DNA of 64,000 bases from Symbiodinium kawagutii (GCA_009767595.1 VSDK01026285.1:71107-135106); one strand, 5' to 3'; counted from the first letter of the stretch, positions 36,301 to 48,716 are shown. Notes: generated by a model from the letters alone, not told the origin. A program made the numbers and translations.

Positions 36301-38444
36301 ACTGGTATGAAATGCATTCAAATAGCTACTGCAATCAGTGACTAATCTTACACAGCAACCCTACTATAGGTATACATATACACATCTCCAGGCAGTGAGC
36401 CATTCTTATTGGTCACTCATGGTACAGTAGATGCAATTGTTAGCGATCCTCCCTGGGCCCCTTCAAGTTCAGCGGCGGCGGAGGATGCTGTCCACAAGTG
36501 GTTTGAAGTGGTCATGGTGGATCCATTCCATTCGTTGGAATCCTCAGAGAATCGACAGCTTCGCCAATGATTCAGACATGCCAGTCGTGACAACGTCACA
36601 GATACCTTGGGAAGAAGTGTTGGCCACCCGTTGATTGGGTTCTAGGTACCAAACTGCATATGAACATCCCAGCAGCGATTTGCTTTGTTTTGAGATAAGC
36701 CATGATAGAATTGATAGCAGTCATTACACGATTGGTATCATGGCTGCTATGATTCCTGCACGGCCGACAAGGATCTTGAAGATATGTGAGCTATGGCCAA
36801 CCGACTGGTTAGCTAATAGAGATTATCATATCCAAATTTGAGTTACTCTTGGAAAACCATTCAAGAATCAGTGACCTTGGGGAGTAGATGTTGACCACGG
36901 CTCATGTGGTGGGAAATCAATGGACTTAATGGGTTTAGTATGGTGAAACCATTTTTGTTGATCCTTATGTTTTGCACTACCCAAGTCAAGTTGGAGCTTC
37001 ACTGCCGTCACTGCGCATTTGTGACATCAACTGGACTGCCTTTGAGGGCCATCCGCAACGATCCTCGCATCAACTGGAGCGCTTTCAGCCGTTGAAGGGG
37101 GACATGGGAGGATTTGGAAAGTTTTGAGAGTTTAAAAACCCCCTACATATTTATTTGACCAGTTTGACCGATCGAATTGTTCAGCTGTGCGCAGGATCTG
37201 CAAGCCGGTGATGAAGCACCGAGAGTTGCGAGGACTCACCGCCGCGGGCCGCAAGGCCGGAGGTGGATGCATGGGAGGTTGGATACAGTTGCCTAGCTAT
37301 GCCTAGCTATGCCTAGCTTGTTCCCGGGAGCTGCCAGGGGAGGCACCTTATTGGCCAAGGCACGTGGTCTCCTGAAGAAGGGAAAGCGCGCCACCAAGCT
37401 CCGCCCATCTGCACGTGCTGTCTACCGTGGCCTGGCATTGTGGGACCCAGCGGTTCTGTTTTTCAAAAGTTGACCTGGTGGAATAGACAGTGGAACCATA
37501 GATGCAAATGGTCCATGAATGTCCATATATGATTTATATATGTCCTTATGGATACTTGTGTCCTTATATGGTACATAAATGTCGTCATATTAATCATACT
37601 TGTGGACATTTATGAACCAAATATGGACACATGTGTGTTCTTGGTGTTTGAGGAGTAATTCAGGCACCGTCAGACTTTCCTGATTGGTTGTTTTATGCAG
37701 GGTTTCACTTGCAATCTATTAGTAGGGATTAATCTCATGGATCACTCTGACAGATTGTTCAGGTCTGTATCGACCAATCATTTTGCGCCTTTTGCTGCAG
37801 GCTTTTGATATGGCATACATACCCATGATCAGGCAGCACCCAAGGAAAACGTGATTCAAAGTATGAATCATCAACCATTATCAGCCACTATCACCCGTCG
37901 TTCAGAATTAGCAACCATTCTGAACCATAGAATCCATTGTCACCCATAAGTTGTCAAGCATTGTCAAACACAAGTTATCAACCGCTATCGGCCAAAAGTT
38001 ATCAACAACTACATGCGATACATCATCAACCAGCTTTTCCATTGTCAACTTTATCAACCACAAAACATAAACCATTATAAACCACAAAGCATAAACCAGT
38101 ATGAACCAGAAAACATAAACCAGTATGAACCAGAAAACTGAAGCCAGTATGAAGCATAAATTGTCAACCCATAGTATTAAGTCGTATTGACAATACATTT
38201 TCAACAAGCTAAACTGTATTGACCATGTAATCCCGTTTGTCCTTATGCAAGTAGTCACGGATGGCCCTGTGGTGGGATTTGAACCTCACACTGACCACTT
38301 GTATGACCCGGGGAAGCCTCCACCGGGGTCTTGTGGTTCCCAAGATGATCATTTCTGGTTGTTTGTAGACGAGATTCCAAGTGCCTAAGTTCCTCTGCCA
38401 TCCAAGGCCGAAACAGCTTGATGCGCCTGCGCCGCTACCGCTGA
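29663..38444 (+). CDS. RPL15: 60S ribosomal protein L15 (eL15), 12 exons, complete
   Basis: Structural protein of the large ribosomal subunit. Exons: 29663-29710, 30753-30802, 32632-32704, 34325-34384, 34753-34800, 34989-35043, 35472-35506, 36484-36533, 37047-37076, 37195-37255, 37360-37429 and 38407-38444. Joined: 618 nt, 205 aa plus stop; eL15 is normally about 204 aa. Family landmarks in order: MGAYKYLEE and WRKKQS; RPTRPDKARKVGYKARQG; YRVRVKRGDRKK; VYGKPTNQGIN; SIAEERVGRKCGSLRVLNSY; FEVVMVDPFH; AIRNDPRINW; KHRELRGLTAAGRKARG; C-terminal LRRYR. Donors: GA, GC, GG (or shifted), GT, GC, GC, GA, GT, GA, GC, GC. Acceptors are AG|G except exon 6 (AG|T). No frameshift or stop, so the gene looks functional. 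Introns run from 104 to 1829 bp. Confidence 0.95.
30405..30463. repeat. (CATCAC)n/(CAT)n microsatellite in eL15 intron 1
   Basis: CACCATCAT units, then CAT units, then AAC units. Confidence 0.9.
31748..31856. mobile_element. MITE-like element, family 2, in eL15 intron 2
   Basis: ACTGGTTCCCCTATCATTAA, then TTGTTTTCCTTATG and GGTGCTTGACCCATAGCCAC. The right end is intact and the left end decayed. Same orientation as the copy at 42826. Confidence 0.5.
32983..33048. repeat. (CTAT)n microsatellite
   Basis: About 16 CTAT units in eL15 intron 3. Confidence 0.9.
33252..33400. repeat. (TTTC)n with TTTCTGTC interruptions
   Basis: Polypyrimidine array in eL15 intron 3. All three + frames stay open here for that reason. 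Confidence 0.9.
34880..35140. repeat. GGTT-type repeat overlapping eL15 exon 6 surroundings
   Basis: A GGTT/GATC-type degenerate tetranucleotide tract occupies 35078-35140, just after eL15 exon 6. The rest of the interval is intron 5, exon 6 and the start of intron 6. A related tract is at 54460-54675. Confidence 0.5.
37497..37640. repeat. Imperfect inverted/tandem TGTCCATAT-like repeats
   Basis: Variants of GTCCATATATG, GTCCTTATATG and ATATGGACAC recur about every 20-30 bp in both orientations within the last eL15 intron. It may be a decayed hairpin-forming element. Confidence 0.5.
38055..38160. repeat. Tandem AACCAGTATGAACCAGAAAA repeat
   Basis: A unit of about 24 bp (AACCAGTATGAACCAGAAAA plus CATA) is repeated two to three times and grades upstream into ACCATAAACC units. 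It lies in the last eL15 intron. Confidence 0.6.
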
Positions 38445-39564
38445 GTGACCTGAGAGATCTGAGAATGTGTCCAGACTCCGCCCCTGGTGGCTGTGAGCGT
38501 CGGCCTTTGGCTGGCAGTGTGCTAAAACAGGCCGCTGGGAGATGTGAAGGTTGAGAGATGTTGAGAGGTTTCTGGTGTCAACAAGGTCATTGACATGGTC
38601 TTGCAGAATGCTGTGTTCAGCTTTGTGGTGAAAGTTGCTGGGATGGCATGGTGTAGTATCCAACAGGCTCCAAGTACCAAAGAGACAGCCAGCATAGGCT
38701 AGCATATACAATTTGGCAGAAGATGAACGTGATCCTGATCCAGGATTCACAGACCAGGCATGGGCGGGTACATTTCAAGAATTATGACCTGCTGCTAAGT
38801 CAAACGATTCAAGGGGTTCGTCAATCCTGGCTTAACATCATGTATCAGAAAGTATCGTCATTCCGAAGCAATGAATAGGTGATACGGAGCTTTACGTGTA
38901 TAGCAATTGAAATCATCTAGATCATCATGCAGCTTCTCCACGGGGCAAATGATGAAGTGGACCTGACAGAGTTCCTATGAAATGGCTTGCGATAGAATTG
39001 CCATCAACATGCAGGCAATTCCCCAACTCAAAACTTGTAACTCGTTGTTGGTGGTTGTTGATGCATAACTCATTTGATTTCACCTCTTGCGAATCGCTCA
39101 GCTTCCGCAGCTTTGCTCGGCACAGCTGAACGACAGTCATAGGCGCTATCATAATTGATGTGACCCATGATATGTCCTCATCCATTCATGATGATCATGA
39201 TGATGATTGGCATTTACATGAACAGATGTTATGCACATTTGGAGATGGCACGTAGCTTTACTTCTACGCGAAGCATTGCACCTGGGTGTTTGTACCTGTA
39301 CATACCGTTGACTTTCTATTCATGTCCAACTGTAACAGCAACTTGAATAACTGCTTGAATAACATGTCTTTCTTCAAAGCAGCATTTGCACATATTTGCA
39401 CCATGTGAGTCACTGCACACCGCGAATCTCCAATCATGACGACCGTGCTATCCATGTTGTTGCGTGTCTCCGGGTTTCATCGCCCTGAGATTTGGGAGGA
39501 AAGGCCTGTTCCTTCCTCACCCAGATGCTTGGTTGAGTGCGTGGGAGCAGTGGCAACAACAGCA

Positions 39565-39662
39565 GTAGTTTGGTACGTGGATGGACCTAGCACGTAGATG
39601 CACGTAGCAAGTAGCACGTAGTACTTAGTTCATAGTGGGCAGCACGTACGTGGTACGCGGTG
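39565..39662. repeat. GCACGTA-type short repeats
   Basis: Repeated GCACGTAG, GTAGCACGTA and TACGTGGTACG motifs within 100 bp. Confidence 0.6.
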
Positions 39663-39743
39663 TAGATTTTTGCCGTAGGGGTTCACTTTGGACCTCGGCT
39701 CACGTAAGGGTGAATTCTTGAACCTCTGTGGCACGGTGCTGAG

Positions 39744-39922
39744 GACGTCGGTCGTTGACCAACGGCAACCTATCACCCAAAGACAGCGAGAACACCGCCG
39801 CAGCTACAACTTCCTCCGGATCTTTCGAGGAAGAGACGTCAATTACCAAAGTGCTGAGGCGTGCGGAAATTCGTCCGCATTGCTATTGGGATGTCCAGAA
39901 ACCACCAGCTGATCCCAGTTGA
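39744..39922 (+). CDS. Candidate terminal exon of an unrecognised gene
   Basis: AG|G acceptor at 39742-39744 opens 58 codons plus stop. The reading is RRSLTNGNLSPKDSENTAAA, then TTSSGSFEEETSITKVLRRA and EIRPHCYWDVQKPPADPS, with TGA at 39920-39922. The Ser/Thr/Glu composition resembles a disordered C-terminal tail. Only 1.3 kb separates it from the eL15 stop, so if it is a separate gene that gene is compact or the exon is internal. The region 38445-39743 otherwise shows nothing I can call. Confidence 0.4.
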
Positions 39923-40376
39923 TCGCCCCCAGTGGTTCGCTTTTGATGCTTGAGCGTTCTGTGCGAAAGCATCACTACGGGGAAACCTCCGCATTTTGTA
40001 TTGGTCGACCAAGGAATGGTGAAGATTCCATGACTAGTGGGCACGCCCATGCTGCACAGTGTTTATTCTTGATGGCTCTGAGTGCTGAATACAGGTTATC
40101 ATAGAAAGACGTCGCCATTTTTTTCCGCTCAACCCGTTGTATGTTCGCAACCCGCTAGATGGCGAACCAAAACTACACTCAAAAATTGAGGTGGTCACGA
40201 AGTGCTGTCAATTCAATCAAATCAACCATCAGATATTAGATGTGATTAGTTAAGCCAACACTTTAGCCATCATGGAATCTGACGGTTGATACTTGAGCAA
40301 TAATGAATGATTTACTCTTTACCATAACGGTTAGTCGACCATGATTAGCCGAGCAATTAGATACATCTTTAAGTTA

Positions 40377-40680
40377 CCCACTAGTTATCCATTGATTACT
40401 AGTGATCCATTAAGTTATCCATTAGTTGGTGGCTTCTTAATATATGGGACCCCAAAAATGCTTGGTTTACGACGATCAATTATTACTCATGGATGATTTG
40501 GCGGTATGCCTATTTGGAGAAACCACCATATCTTGGTTATCCATTGGTATCCATAAGTTATTGGTAATCTACTAGTTACGCGCTAGTTATTGGTTATAAC
40601 CATTAGTTATCCATTAGTTTCTTGCTTATCCAATAGTCATCCACCAGTTGCGCACTAGTTGTATCTAGTTGTCCATGTCT
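40377..40680. repeat. Degenerate CCATTAGTTAT repeats
   Basis: Many variants of AGTTATCCATTAGT alternate for about 300 bp, interrupted by a family 1 element at 40427-40526. A similar AACTATTAGCTATGTAA tract is at 21880-22035. Confidence 0.6.
40427..40526. mobile_element. MITE-like element, family 1 (both ends present)
   Basis: Left end GGTGGCTTCTTAATATATGG, then GACCCC; interior AAAAATGCTTGGTTTACGAC and ACTCATGGATGATTTGGCGG; right end TTTGGAGAAACCACC. The ends GGTGG and CCACC are inverted. It shares two interior blocks with the copy at 15749. Confidence 0.6.
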
Positions 40681-40929
40681 CGTTACCTGAGTTCTCCATG
40701 AGTTGTCCACCTTCGACGGGTCACCTTCGCACCGGACTTCTCGGTAGCCTCTCAACGGCCAGGTCCTTGGACCCCTCCATGTTGGATCCCAGTCCTGGGG
40801 GCGTCAATGCTTTGACGCGCAAGGGCACAGCGGCGACGCGGCAGTGATTGGGAACGCTGGTTGAGAGAAGTGGTACATTGCAACCAGCTCTGAATGTTGG
40901 AGAAGTGGACAAGTCATAAAGGATCCAGT

Positions 40930-41085
40930 GGTTTCTGAAAATTGGGAACCCCAAACAAAGGCTGGTTTATTACTATAAATGGATCTATTTATACATTAAT
41001 GTCTATCCGAATGAAGCTCAACCCCTGGTTGATTAATAGGGTCCCCCTAAAGCCTGGGGTTTATTAATCCTGGGTAAAGATTAAC
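40930..41085. mobile_element. MITE-like element(s), family 1
   Basis: GGTTTCTGAAAATTGGGAAC, then CCCAAACAAAGGCTGGTTTATT, and on the far side GGGTCCCCCTAAAGCCTGGG. A further related pair of ends lies at about 41236-41335. Confidence 0.4.
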
Positions 41086-42298
41086 ATATAAATAGATCCA
41101 TATATATTTAAATGGGTATATACACATATGTATATACTATATATGCACTATAGATCTTTAAATCTGATTCAGAGGCATTGGGTAATGATTGATGATGATT
41201 GAATGGTTGATGATGGTTGACAATGATGGGATGTGGGTTTGTCCAATGGTGGGACCCCGTAACCAAGCAATTTTCCGATCATTATCATTAGGGAAACTGC
41301 CAGTTTTGGGGCTGCACCATTTTTAGACAAAGCCTAATGGTTGATAGTGGTGGTTGAGAATGGCGAAGGATGGTTCATACTGGCAAATGGTGACTGATGG
41401 TTGGTGATGGTTGGGGCCTCTTTTCCCTGCCCCAGGGTTGTTGGGCGGGCGCTTTTGCCCCACCTTTGTCTTCAGTCTTTGGCCTCTGCTCTGCAGTGTG
41501 CTCGTCTGCTGTCGGCACTTTCCTTGCCTGTTACAGTCAATTAGTAATTTGCTTGTGGTCTCGTAGCACAGCTAAACGGCTCGGCTATGACACCGGTCTC
41601 ACACATGAGGCGAATGTGCGAGAGAGGTGAGTAAGAACCAAAACATTGCAACCAGCTCTGAATGCTGCGTAAGTGGACAAGTCATAAAGGATTCAGTCAA
41701 TGCAATGGCCCCTCAGACGGTTCACATTGAATCTCCTTCTTGGAAAGCAACCTACGCGCGAAATGCAACATCAGAAGCCTGTGTTCAACATGGTTTAATT
41801 TAGTAGCTGGGATCATCATGATCCATGCGGATAAGCATGGCCATTTCAATATGGCTGTTCTGTTTGCAAAACCAGACCTTTGCCAGCAATTGTGTTTCAA
41901 ATGGCCATGGTTAGCAATATGTTCATATTCTGTTTATATTCTGTTTTATAATATGGCCATTTCATATAGCCATGGCCAACGATTCTGTTCAACCTGAGGC
42001 TGAAAGCTGGCACCAAGTTTTTGGTGACCCACAGCTGAGAATCACCCAAACACTACAGGAAGGGCAGATTGAAAAACAGCCATTCGTTTGGTTCATGGTC
42101 CTTACTAGTGACTTTCAGCAACTATATTGCTATATTTCGTATTCTATGCGCAAAAGTAGCTGATTGTTAGAACTCATCATAGCCAGCTGTTATTAATGAT
42201 GGTTATTCCTAGTGGTTACTATTATGTTTACCACCCATTGTTACCTGCTTGCTTTTAATGATGGTTATTACCACCCATCTGACAGCTGGCGGTCCAAG

Positions 42299-45200
42299 GC
42301 CATCACGTTCTGCTCCTGCATCGGATTTCACTTCCTGCGTTTGGTGCTGCGCGATTACTTCTTCGAAAAGCGCGCTGCCACCTCCCAAAGCCTTTTGAAA
42401 AGCAAAGTGACCGAAACTTGGAGAAAAAGCTTGCCGCTGTTAGGGTTCATGGTTTGTGGTTGTTAGGGGTCGCTTGGTGAAGGGTTGTTGGTTGCTTGTA
42501 ATGTTTAACAACTTGCGGTTTTGAAAGAGCAAAAAGGACTTCACCGCGGGATTTGACTAAAAATAATTTGTTCCCAGGTGCAAGCGTTAGCCCGAGTTGA
42601 TCTCCATTCTTGAGCCCGCCCTACAGTGTCATCCCAATGAAGCCATGGTGGAAACTCAGCTCTTGATTTGTGACGCTCCATCAGCTCCTGATGGACGCGA
42701 GCCATGAACTTTGATCTTGGAGACAAATGAGATGCGCAAATTCACAGTGCGACACGTCCGCTGCGGTCAGATGGTAAGAGCAACCATGTCATCTCGATCA
42801 TGCAGACATCTCTATGTATTCCACGTGGCTGTGGGTCAAAACCCTGTACCCCTGGTTCCCCTATTATGAATCATTGTTTTCCCTTATCCCCCCATTATCG
42901 GTTGGTGAACTGCTTGACCCATGACCATGTATTTCTGTGTGAAAGAGTGAGTCCTGTTGAAGCACCTGAAGCTGCATCTTTTGCAGCACGCTTTGTCAGG
43001 AACAGTACATGCTGTCGGCAGCTTGTTCGCATCAGAGCTGCCCAACCGCCATGGGTTTGACTTCTCAACCTGCATCACAGCCATTTGATGAATTGGAAGG
43101 TTGCTTTCCCGCCAAGTTTTTGTGATTGCTTGGCATAGCTTGGCATAGCTTGGCATATTTTTTGTGAGTCATCCAGTTGGGTGCCTTCATCAGTCAGGCA
43201 GGCCGGCATCCATGATCAGTATCCACCTCGGTCGTGCTGATCCAAATCATTTCAATGAGCCAGGACAACTATGTGGAAAGGTAAATGGTGTTTCTTAAAA
43301 ATGCATCAATGGAAAGGTTAAGACAAAACACATGATGAACATTGGATGATGTTGGAGCAGGTTTATCAACAGGTGTCCTAGTCGAACAGTACTTCCAGAA
43401 ATCAACGGCCGCATCCTGAGCAGATTTCCTTTCGAACACAGCACCCAAGAACTGCTCCCTGTGAGGCAATCCATGCCTTTGGCTGTTCGATCTTCAGCTT
43501 CTCGGAGCATCAGTGGACCTTCAGAACAGCATTGGTAATGGGAGATCCTGGAATTCTATATATGTATGTATATATATATTTATATTTATGTATATGTATA
43601 TAAATAAATCAATAATTATATATAAATATATAAATATATATATATATATATATGTATGTATATTTTCAAATATATATATATGTATATGTAAATAACTACT
43701 TCAAGATGTATCTTGATGCCTCAGCCTTTGTCAAGAATTGTGATGCCCGCGAAATCAAAGGCAAACAGCTTCGACCGGGCGCCAACCCAGCTGCCCCAAG
43801 GTCTGCGAAAGATCCTTTCCGGAAAGTGGAACTCTGCGCAAGGCTGTGAAGTGATGCTGTGTTTCAGCCTCGGAAACATGGCAGCAGAGGCGTGGGAAAC
43901 ACCTGGAACCAGGGTCCAAATCGACCGATGTCGACTGCAACACATGAGCTGCTTGAAAGCTCAGGACTCGACTGGGATAGCTCACCACGGATGGGTGGAT
44001 CAATCCCTGCAACCATGCCATGATGGTTGCTAGTCACGAGCACGAAGTGGAGATGCACATTGAAGTGGTGATGTTTGGCAAGTTAACTTTTCTTTCCCCA
44101 AAGAATTTAATGATATTTAATGTATTGTCGCGGGTTCTCAAGTCGTTCTTATGTGGTTTGTAATTTGCCTTCATTAGTCTCCCATGAACTGTCTCCCGCT
44201 GTGTGTCTCCTGCAGCGGTGCCCGGCTCTGTTGTGTGCGCCTTTGTTTCCAATCTTCCCATCTTCTTCCATCTTCTTCCATCTTCTTCCATCTTCTTCCC
44301 CTTTCCTCCCCCTCCCATTGTCATTTGCCTCCCTTTGCTTTTCGATCTTTCCGGTCATCTCTCATTATGTCTCTCCCTTGTGTCCAGCCTGTTTCCGGCT
44401 TCTAATATCCTTCATTCCAGCTCGCAATCAAGAGCGTCTTCTTTCTCATCTGCTTGAAGGAAAGGTGGCGCCAGTAGAAGACAGTCACTTGTCTAGCCAC
44501 TCGAGACAGGTGACTTTAGACACAAAGCCAGCTATAGAAGAACATCGGACACCACACCACCGACAACCCCGGTGGATAGATGATGGGGACAAGTGATTTT
44601 TCACCCGAAACCAGGTGCAGGCTGGGAGGTGGAGATTGGAAACTCTTTAGAAAGAATTTGGCGCTCGAAGAAAAAGCAAACAGCGCCAAAGATGGTTCGG
44701 AATGCTGTTTTGCTGTTTCCTCAAGCCTGTTTGGAGCTTGCGGTGGGGTCATTTTTTGGGGGAGCAAGGGGGGGTTGAGTTTAGTCGTTTTGAAGCAAGC
44801 CCAATCTGCTTCTTAGGCTCCCGTGCAAACCAGAAAAATAAGCCCTGGGAAGATGCCATGCTAATGGATTCTTGTGCTCATATTCCGTTTTCCACTGGAG
44901 GGTTCGTCGAGGGACCCCGCAGTGGTTATCGATGGTAATTGTCTTTTCGACATTTATAAAGTGGATATCATTGGAGTTGGAGGGCCACGGAACCCAGCTG
45001 CCAGCTGAGGATACTCCAGCTACACCCTCCTCGCCCTGCGTCGGCAACTGCTTCTGGGTGTGTCAAGCTGCTATCCCAATCCCCAAACCCTATTTGCTAT
45101 TATCAAGTGCTGCTAACAAGAATCTTTGACTACTGCATCACTCATCATTGTAAACCAATTCTGGTTGTGTACACAGGACTAGCAAAATCAGCACATCATC

Positions 45201-46756
45201 GTTAAAATGACGATCTGTCCAATTGTTGGCGGGTTCGAATATATGGCTCCAGTGGCACCGTGGTCTTCCAAAACACTTCTGGGACACGTAGCGCAGCGCT
45301 CAGGTTGTCTGATCCGCTGTCGGCACTGAACGAGCTGATGAATTTCGTGAAGACATGGTCCTGCCACTCGACAGGGTGTTGGTTGCGAATCAGAAATTTC
45401 GAGGGTAGAGAGTGGTAACCCCCCAGTCAGTTAAGTTGGGATATGGCTCGCGTAACTACCAGTTGTGGATCAAGAAAAAGTGCCATGTGCAGATGAAGAT
45501 CATGCAGCCTGTTGACTGGGGATGCTTGGTTTTGCCAGACGGCCGCATCAATAATATAATCACCGTTCCCACTAGTGGTACTGAATAAGCGCGTGGTGAA
45601 AGTATCCAAACTAGGAAACCTAGAGGAGGGGGAGGCTGGCTGCGATGTGTGGATGACAGAACAATGAAAGAGCGACAGGTGGCTGGAATCTGTCTGTTTG
45701 TTTCCTGTGTATCCATCTGACTGTCTATTTGTCTGCCCTCTATCTCACTCTCGATACATCTACCAGACTATTTGTACATCCATCCATCCATCCATCCATC
45801 CATCCACCCATCCATCCATCCATCCATCCATCCATCCATCCATCCATCCATCCATCCATCCACCCACCCACCCACCCCCCCATCTATCCATCCATCCATC
45901 CACCAATCCATCCATACATATATCTATTCGTCTATCTCTCCATCTATCTATCCATTCATCTATCTATCCATCTATCTATCTAGTAAGCAAGCTGCCTATG
46001 TACCTATACATCTGTATAATGAGTCATCAATCTACCTATTTGTCTATCAATCTGCCTAGCTGTTTTAGCGTTTGTCTATCTAGTTATTTGGATATCTGCG
46101 TTTTGCTGGTTGTCATTCCACTCATCCTCGCTCCACACTGGGTTGTTATCCTCCGTTGTTGACGAACACGAACAATCATGATCCATGATTAAATACTGTC
46201 AACTGTCACAAACCGTCGCTAGAGAATTGGACCATAATGATCAGGAGCCATTCCGGTTCCATATTGGTATAAGTAGTTTACCACTTGTAGTTACCAGCAA
46301 CCAATTATATACAGCATTCGCATTCATTCGTACTATCACTACATTAGTAACCATCAATCAAGTACTATTTACCATCTAAATTAGCAACCATCAACAGTTT
46401 ACAACATGAATCTGGTTTACATCAGTGGCCATTCATTTCGTCCGCCACTCATATGACGCATGGATCAGGGGTTGGTAACCATGCCATTTTAGGAACATTG
46501 AACATCACCAAACTGGATGACTGTTGGGGATTATTCCCATAATGGTTGGGTGATGTCCCATTGAAGGAACCCTGTGAATGATCATGGCCTGCGGATCACC
46601 AGCCACAGCTGCAAGGCTTACGTGCCCAAGGAGTTGGATGGATCGTTCCCATGCTCTTCTCGGCAGAGATTCCCAATGCCTTTCTGGAGCGGAAGCGGTT
46701 GACCTCGGGGTTACTGTACCGGTAACCATTGGTTGTAGCTATGCTTAAACATGTAT

Positions 46757-46823
<67 letters not shown>

Positions 46824-48716
46824 ATATATCAATATCAATGATAAAACAACAATTAACACCAGTTATTCAAGGGTCACGACAGGTGTCAATTCTTAAATAC
46901 GACTCAATACTGGTCTTAAATGGATGATAGTACCTAAGAATGATTGACAATCATGAATGGTGGTTTCAATGGTTGATAATACTTAAGGACGGTTAATCAT
47001 AATGAACAATCGTCATCAGTTGAAGATATGAGTGACTCAGCCATTTCGGAGGTTGAAATTGGGCCGCTGATCAATATACATAGATCTCCCGTTGTATAGC
47101 TAATACTGGTGGCAAACCACGGCAATAATGGTTAGCACTGGTTGCTTACCGGGTTACTATCTTATAGTATATAATGATTGGCGACTGGAATTGATTATGC
47201 TAAATGCTTAAAAGGCCACTTGTCACTTCCTGATGACTGGTCGCCCCATGTTTGGGTTCATGATACAAACATCCAGGGGGTTCTGGGAAGCCAATGCAAG
47301 GGGATGATCATTTCTCATGAGCCATTATGAACCTTGTGCAACCAGCAATGAGGCTATAAGTCCCGAAACAAAAAGGGTATCTGGTGCAACCAGCAATCCC
47401 AAGAGGGGACAGCTCTCATTCAGAATACTATGGACTGCCAAGCACGGTGTCATGGGGTGGGATAGCTGATCTGTTTTTCTCTTCCACATTGCTGCAATGA
47501 TAGTTTTCACTGTTGCTAGCACTGAAGAGTAGTGGAGGTTGACAAATCTATGTGAAATCAATCTTCTGAATCCACCACTCATATATACTCATACAAACAC
47601 TCACACATGTGTGTATCTGTCTGTCTGTCTGGCTGTCTGTCTGTCTGTCTGTATGCATGCATGCATGTATGTATGTCTGTATGTAATGATATGATATGAT
47701 ATGATATGCTATGCTATGCAATGCTATGTTATGTGATGTTATGTTATGTTATGTTATTTTATGTTGTGTTATGTTATGTTATGTTCTGTTGTGGTATGGT
47801 ACCGTATGTATCCATGGGTATATGTGGTAATGTCAGAATGGCCATGTGCGAAACCGCATGGAGACATTTCGTGGCAGGACGTCCTGCGCATGCTGAGAGA
47901 GAATGGTACACCTCCTTCCAGCCGTGTTTGGCGCTCCTTTCTAGGCTGGGATGAGATCTTCAAACCAGCGTCTTGCAAATCCACAGCATGGGATGGAGGA
48001 TTTTTCCCCAAGTTTTGTTGTCAGAGAGAGCCGGTGTGCGCCCATTAAATATCTAGGTGGTTCACAAGCTTGCCATCCGATGTCGTTTCTCGACGTCTAG
48101 CTCCGGGGCAGGACTCTTCATGCTGAGCTTTGTTGCAGTCAAGGCAATTACACTTCCAGCCATGTTGGGAGGCGCGGGAAGGAGATTTGTTGCGGGTTGA
48201 GCGGCCGACCACGTACCATTCCCAAAACCGGCGGCGCCCTCAAAAACCGACCAACCAGTAATCCCTCCACAAAAAAGCCACCATCACCACCATCATTATC
48301 ACCATCATACATACATAGAGACGCACAGACGACACACATGCACGTAAATAGACACATGCATGCACACACACACACACACGTACGCATACGTAGACATTTA
48401 TATAGACAATATACATACTTACATTACATTACATTACGTTACGTTACGTTACGTTACGTTACGTTACGTTTCATCACGTTACATTACATGTATATATATG
48501 TATGTATATGTATTGAACAGACACACGCATTCCCACTCACCAACACTCTGGCGGCTGTTTGCCCACGGGTCCCCATGGTTGTCTGTGGTGTTGCCAGGTT
48601 TGATTCTGAAGTCGGAGAGCTACCCAGAGCTGCACCAACCCGCCTTCCTACCAGCCAAGCTGGCAATCCTCACCAGGGCCTTCCTCAACTACCTTTGGTT
48701 GAGCATCTTGACGTGA
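42299..48716 (+). CDS. Gene E: unrecognised multi-exon gene (partial model)
   Basis: Candidate exons, all +: 42299-42406 ([38 protein letters not shown] donor), 43761-43842 ([29 protein letters not shown] donor), 45304-45375 ([20 protein letters not shown]), 46631-46721 ([22 protein letters not shown] donor), about 47837-48020 ([40 protein letters not shown]) and 48598-48716 ([38 protein letters not shown], stop). Each but the fifth begins at AG|G. The phases between exons have not all been reconciled, so exons are missing or more than one gene is present. Some blocks are hydrophobic enough for membrane contact. No family recognised. Confidence 0.4.
42826..42927. mobile_element. MITE-like element, family 2 (best copy)
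   Basis: Left end ACGTGGCTGTGGGTCAAAAC, right end CTTGACCCATGACCATGT: imperfect inverted repeats, 12 of the outer 16 positions matching. Interior GTACCCCTGGTTCCCCTATT, then TTGTTTTCCCTTATCCCCCC. It lies in a gene E intron. Confidence 0.6.
45776..45975. repeat. (CATC)n microsatellite
   Basis: About 200 bp of CATC/CACC units grading into CTAT units. All + frames read as Ile/His/Pro/Ser repeats. Confidence 0.9.
46757..46824. repeat. (GAT)n microsatellite
   Basis: About 22 GAT units immediately downstream of the candidate gene E exon at 46631-46721. Confidence 0.95.
47608..47800. repeat. Compound tetra/pentanucleotide tract
   Basis: GTCT units, then GCAT/GTAT, then GATAT, GCTAT and TTATG units in succession. 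Confidence 0.85.
48418..48490. repeat. (ACATT/ACGTT)n pentanucleotide repeat
   Basis: ACATT units change to ACGTT units after three copies, then back. The C-to-T difference within CpG is the only variation. Confidence 0.9.

Noticed and set aside
37430..37472. Divergent eL15 C-terminus (continued reading LALWDPAVLFFKS)
   Set aside because: It is intron read-through. A GC donor at 37430 joins to 38407, restoring the normal ending RNSLMRLRRYR.
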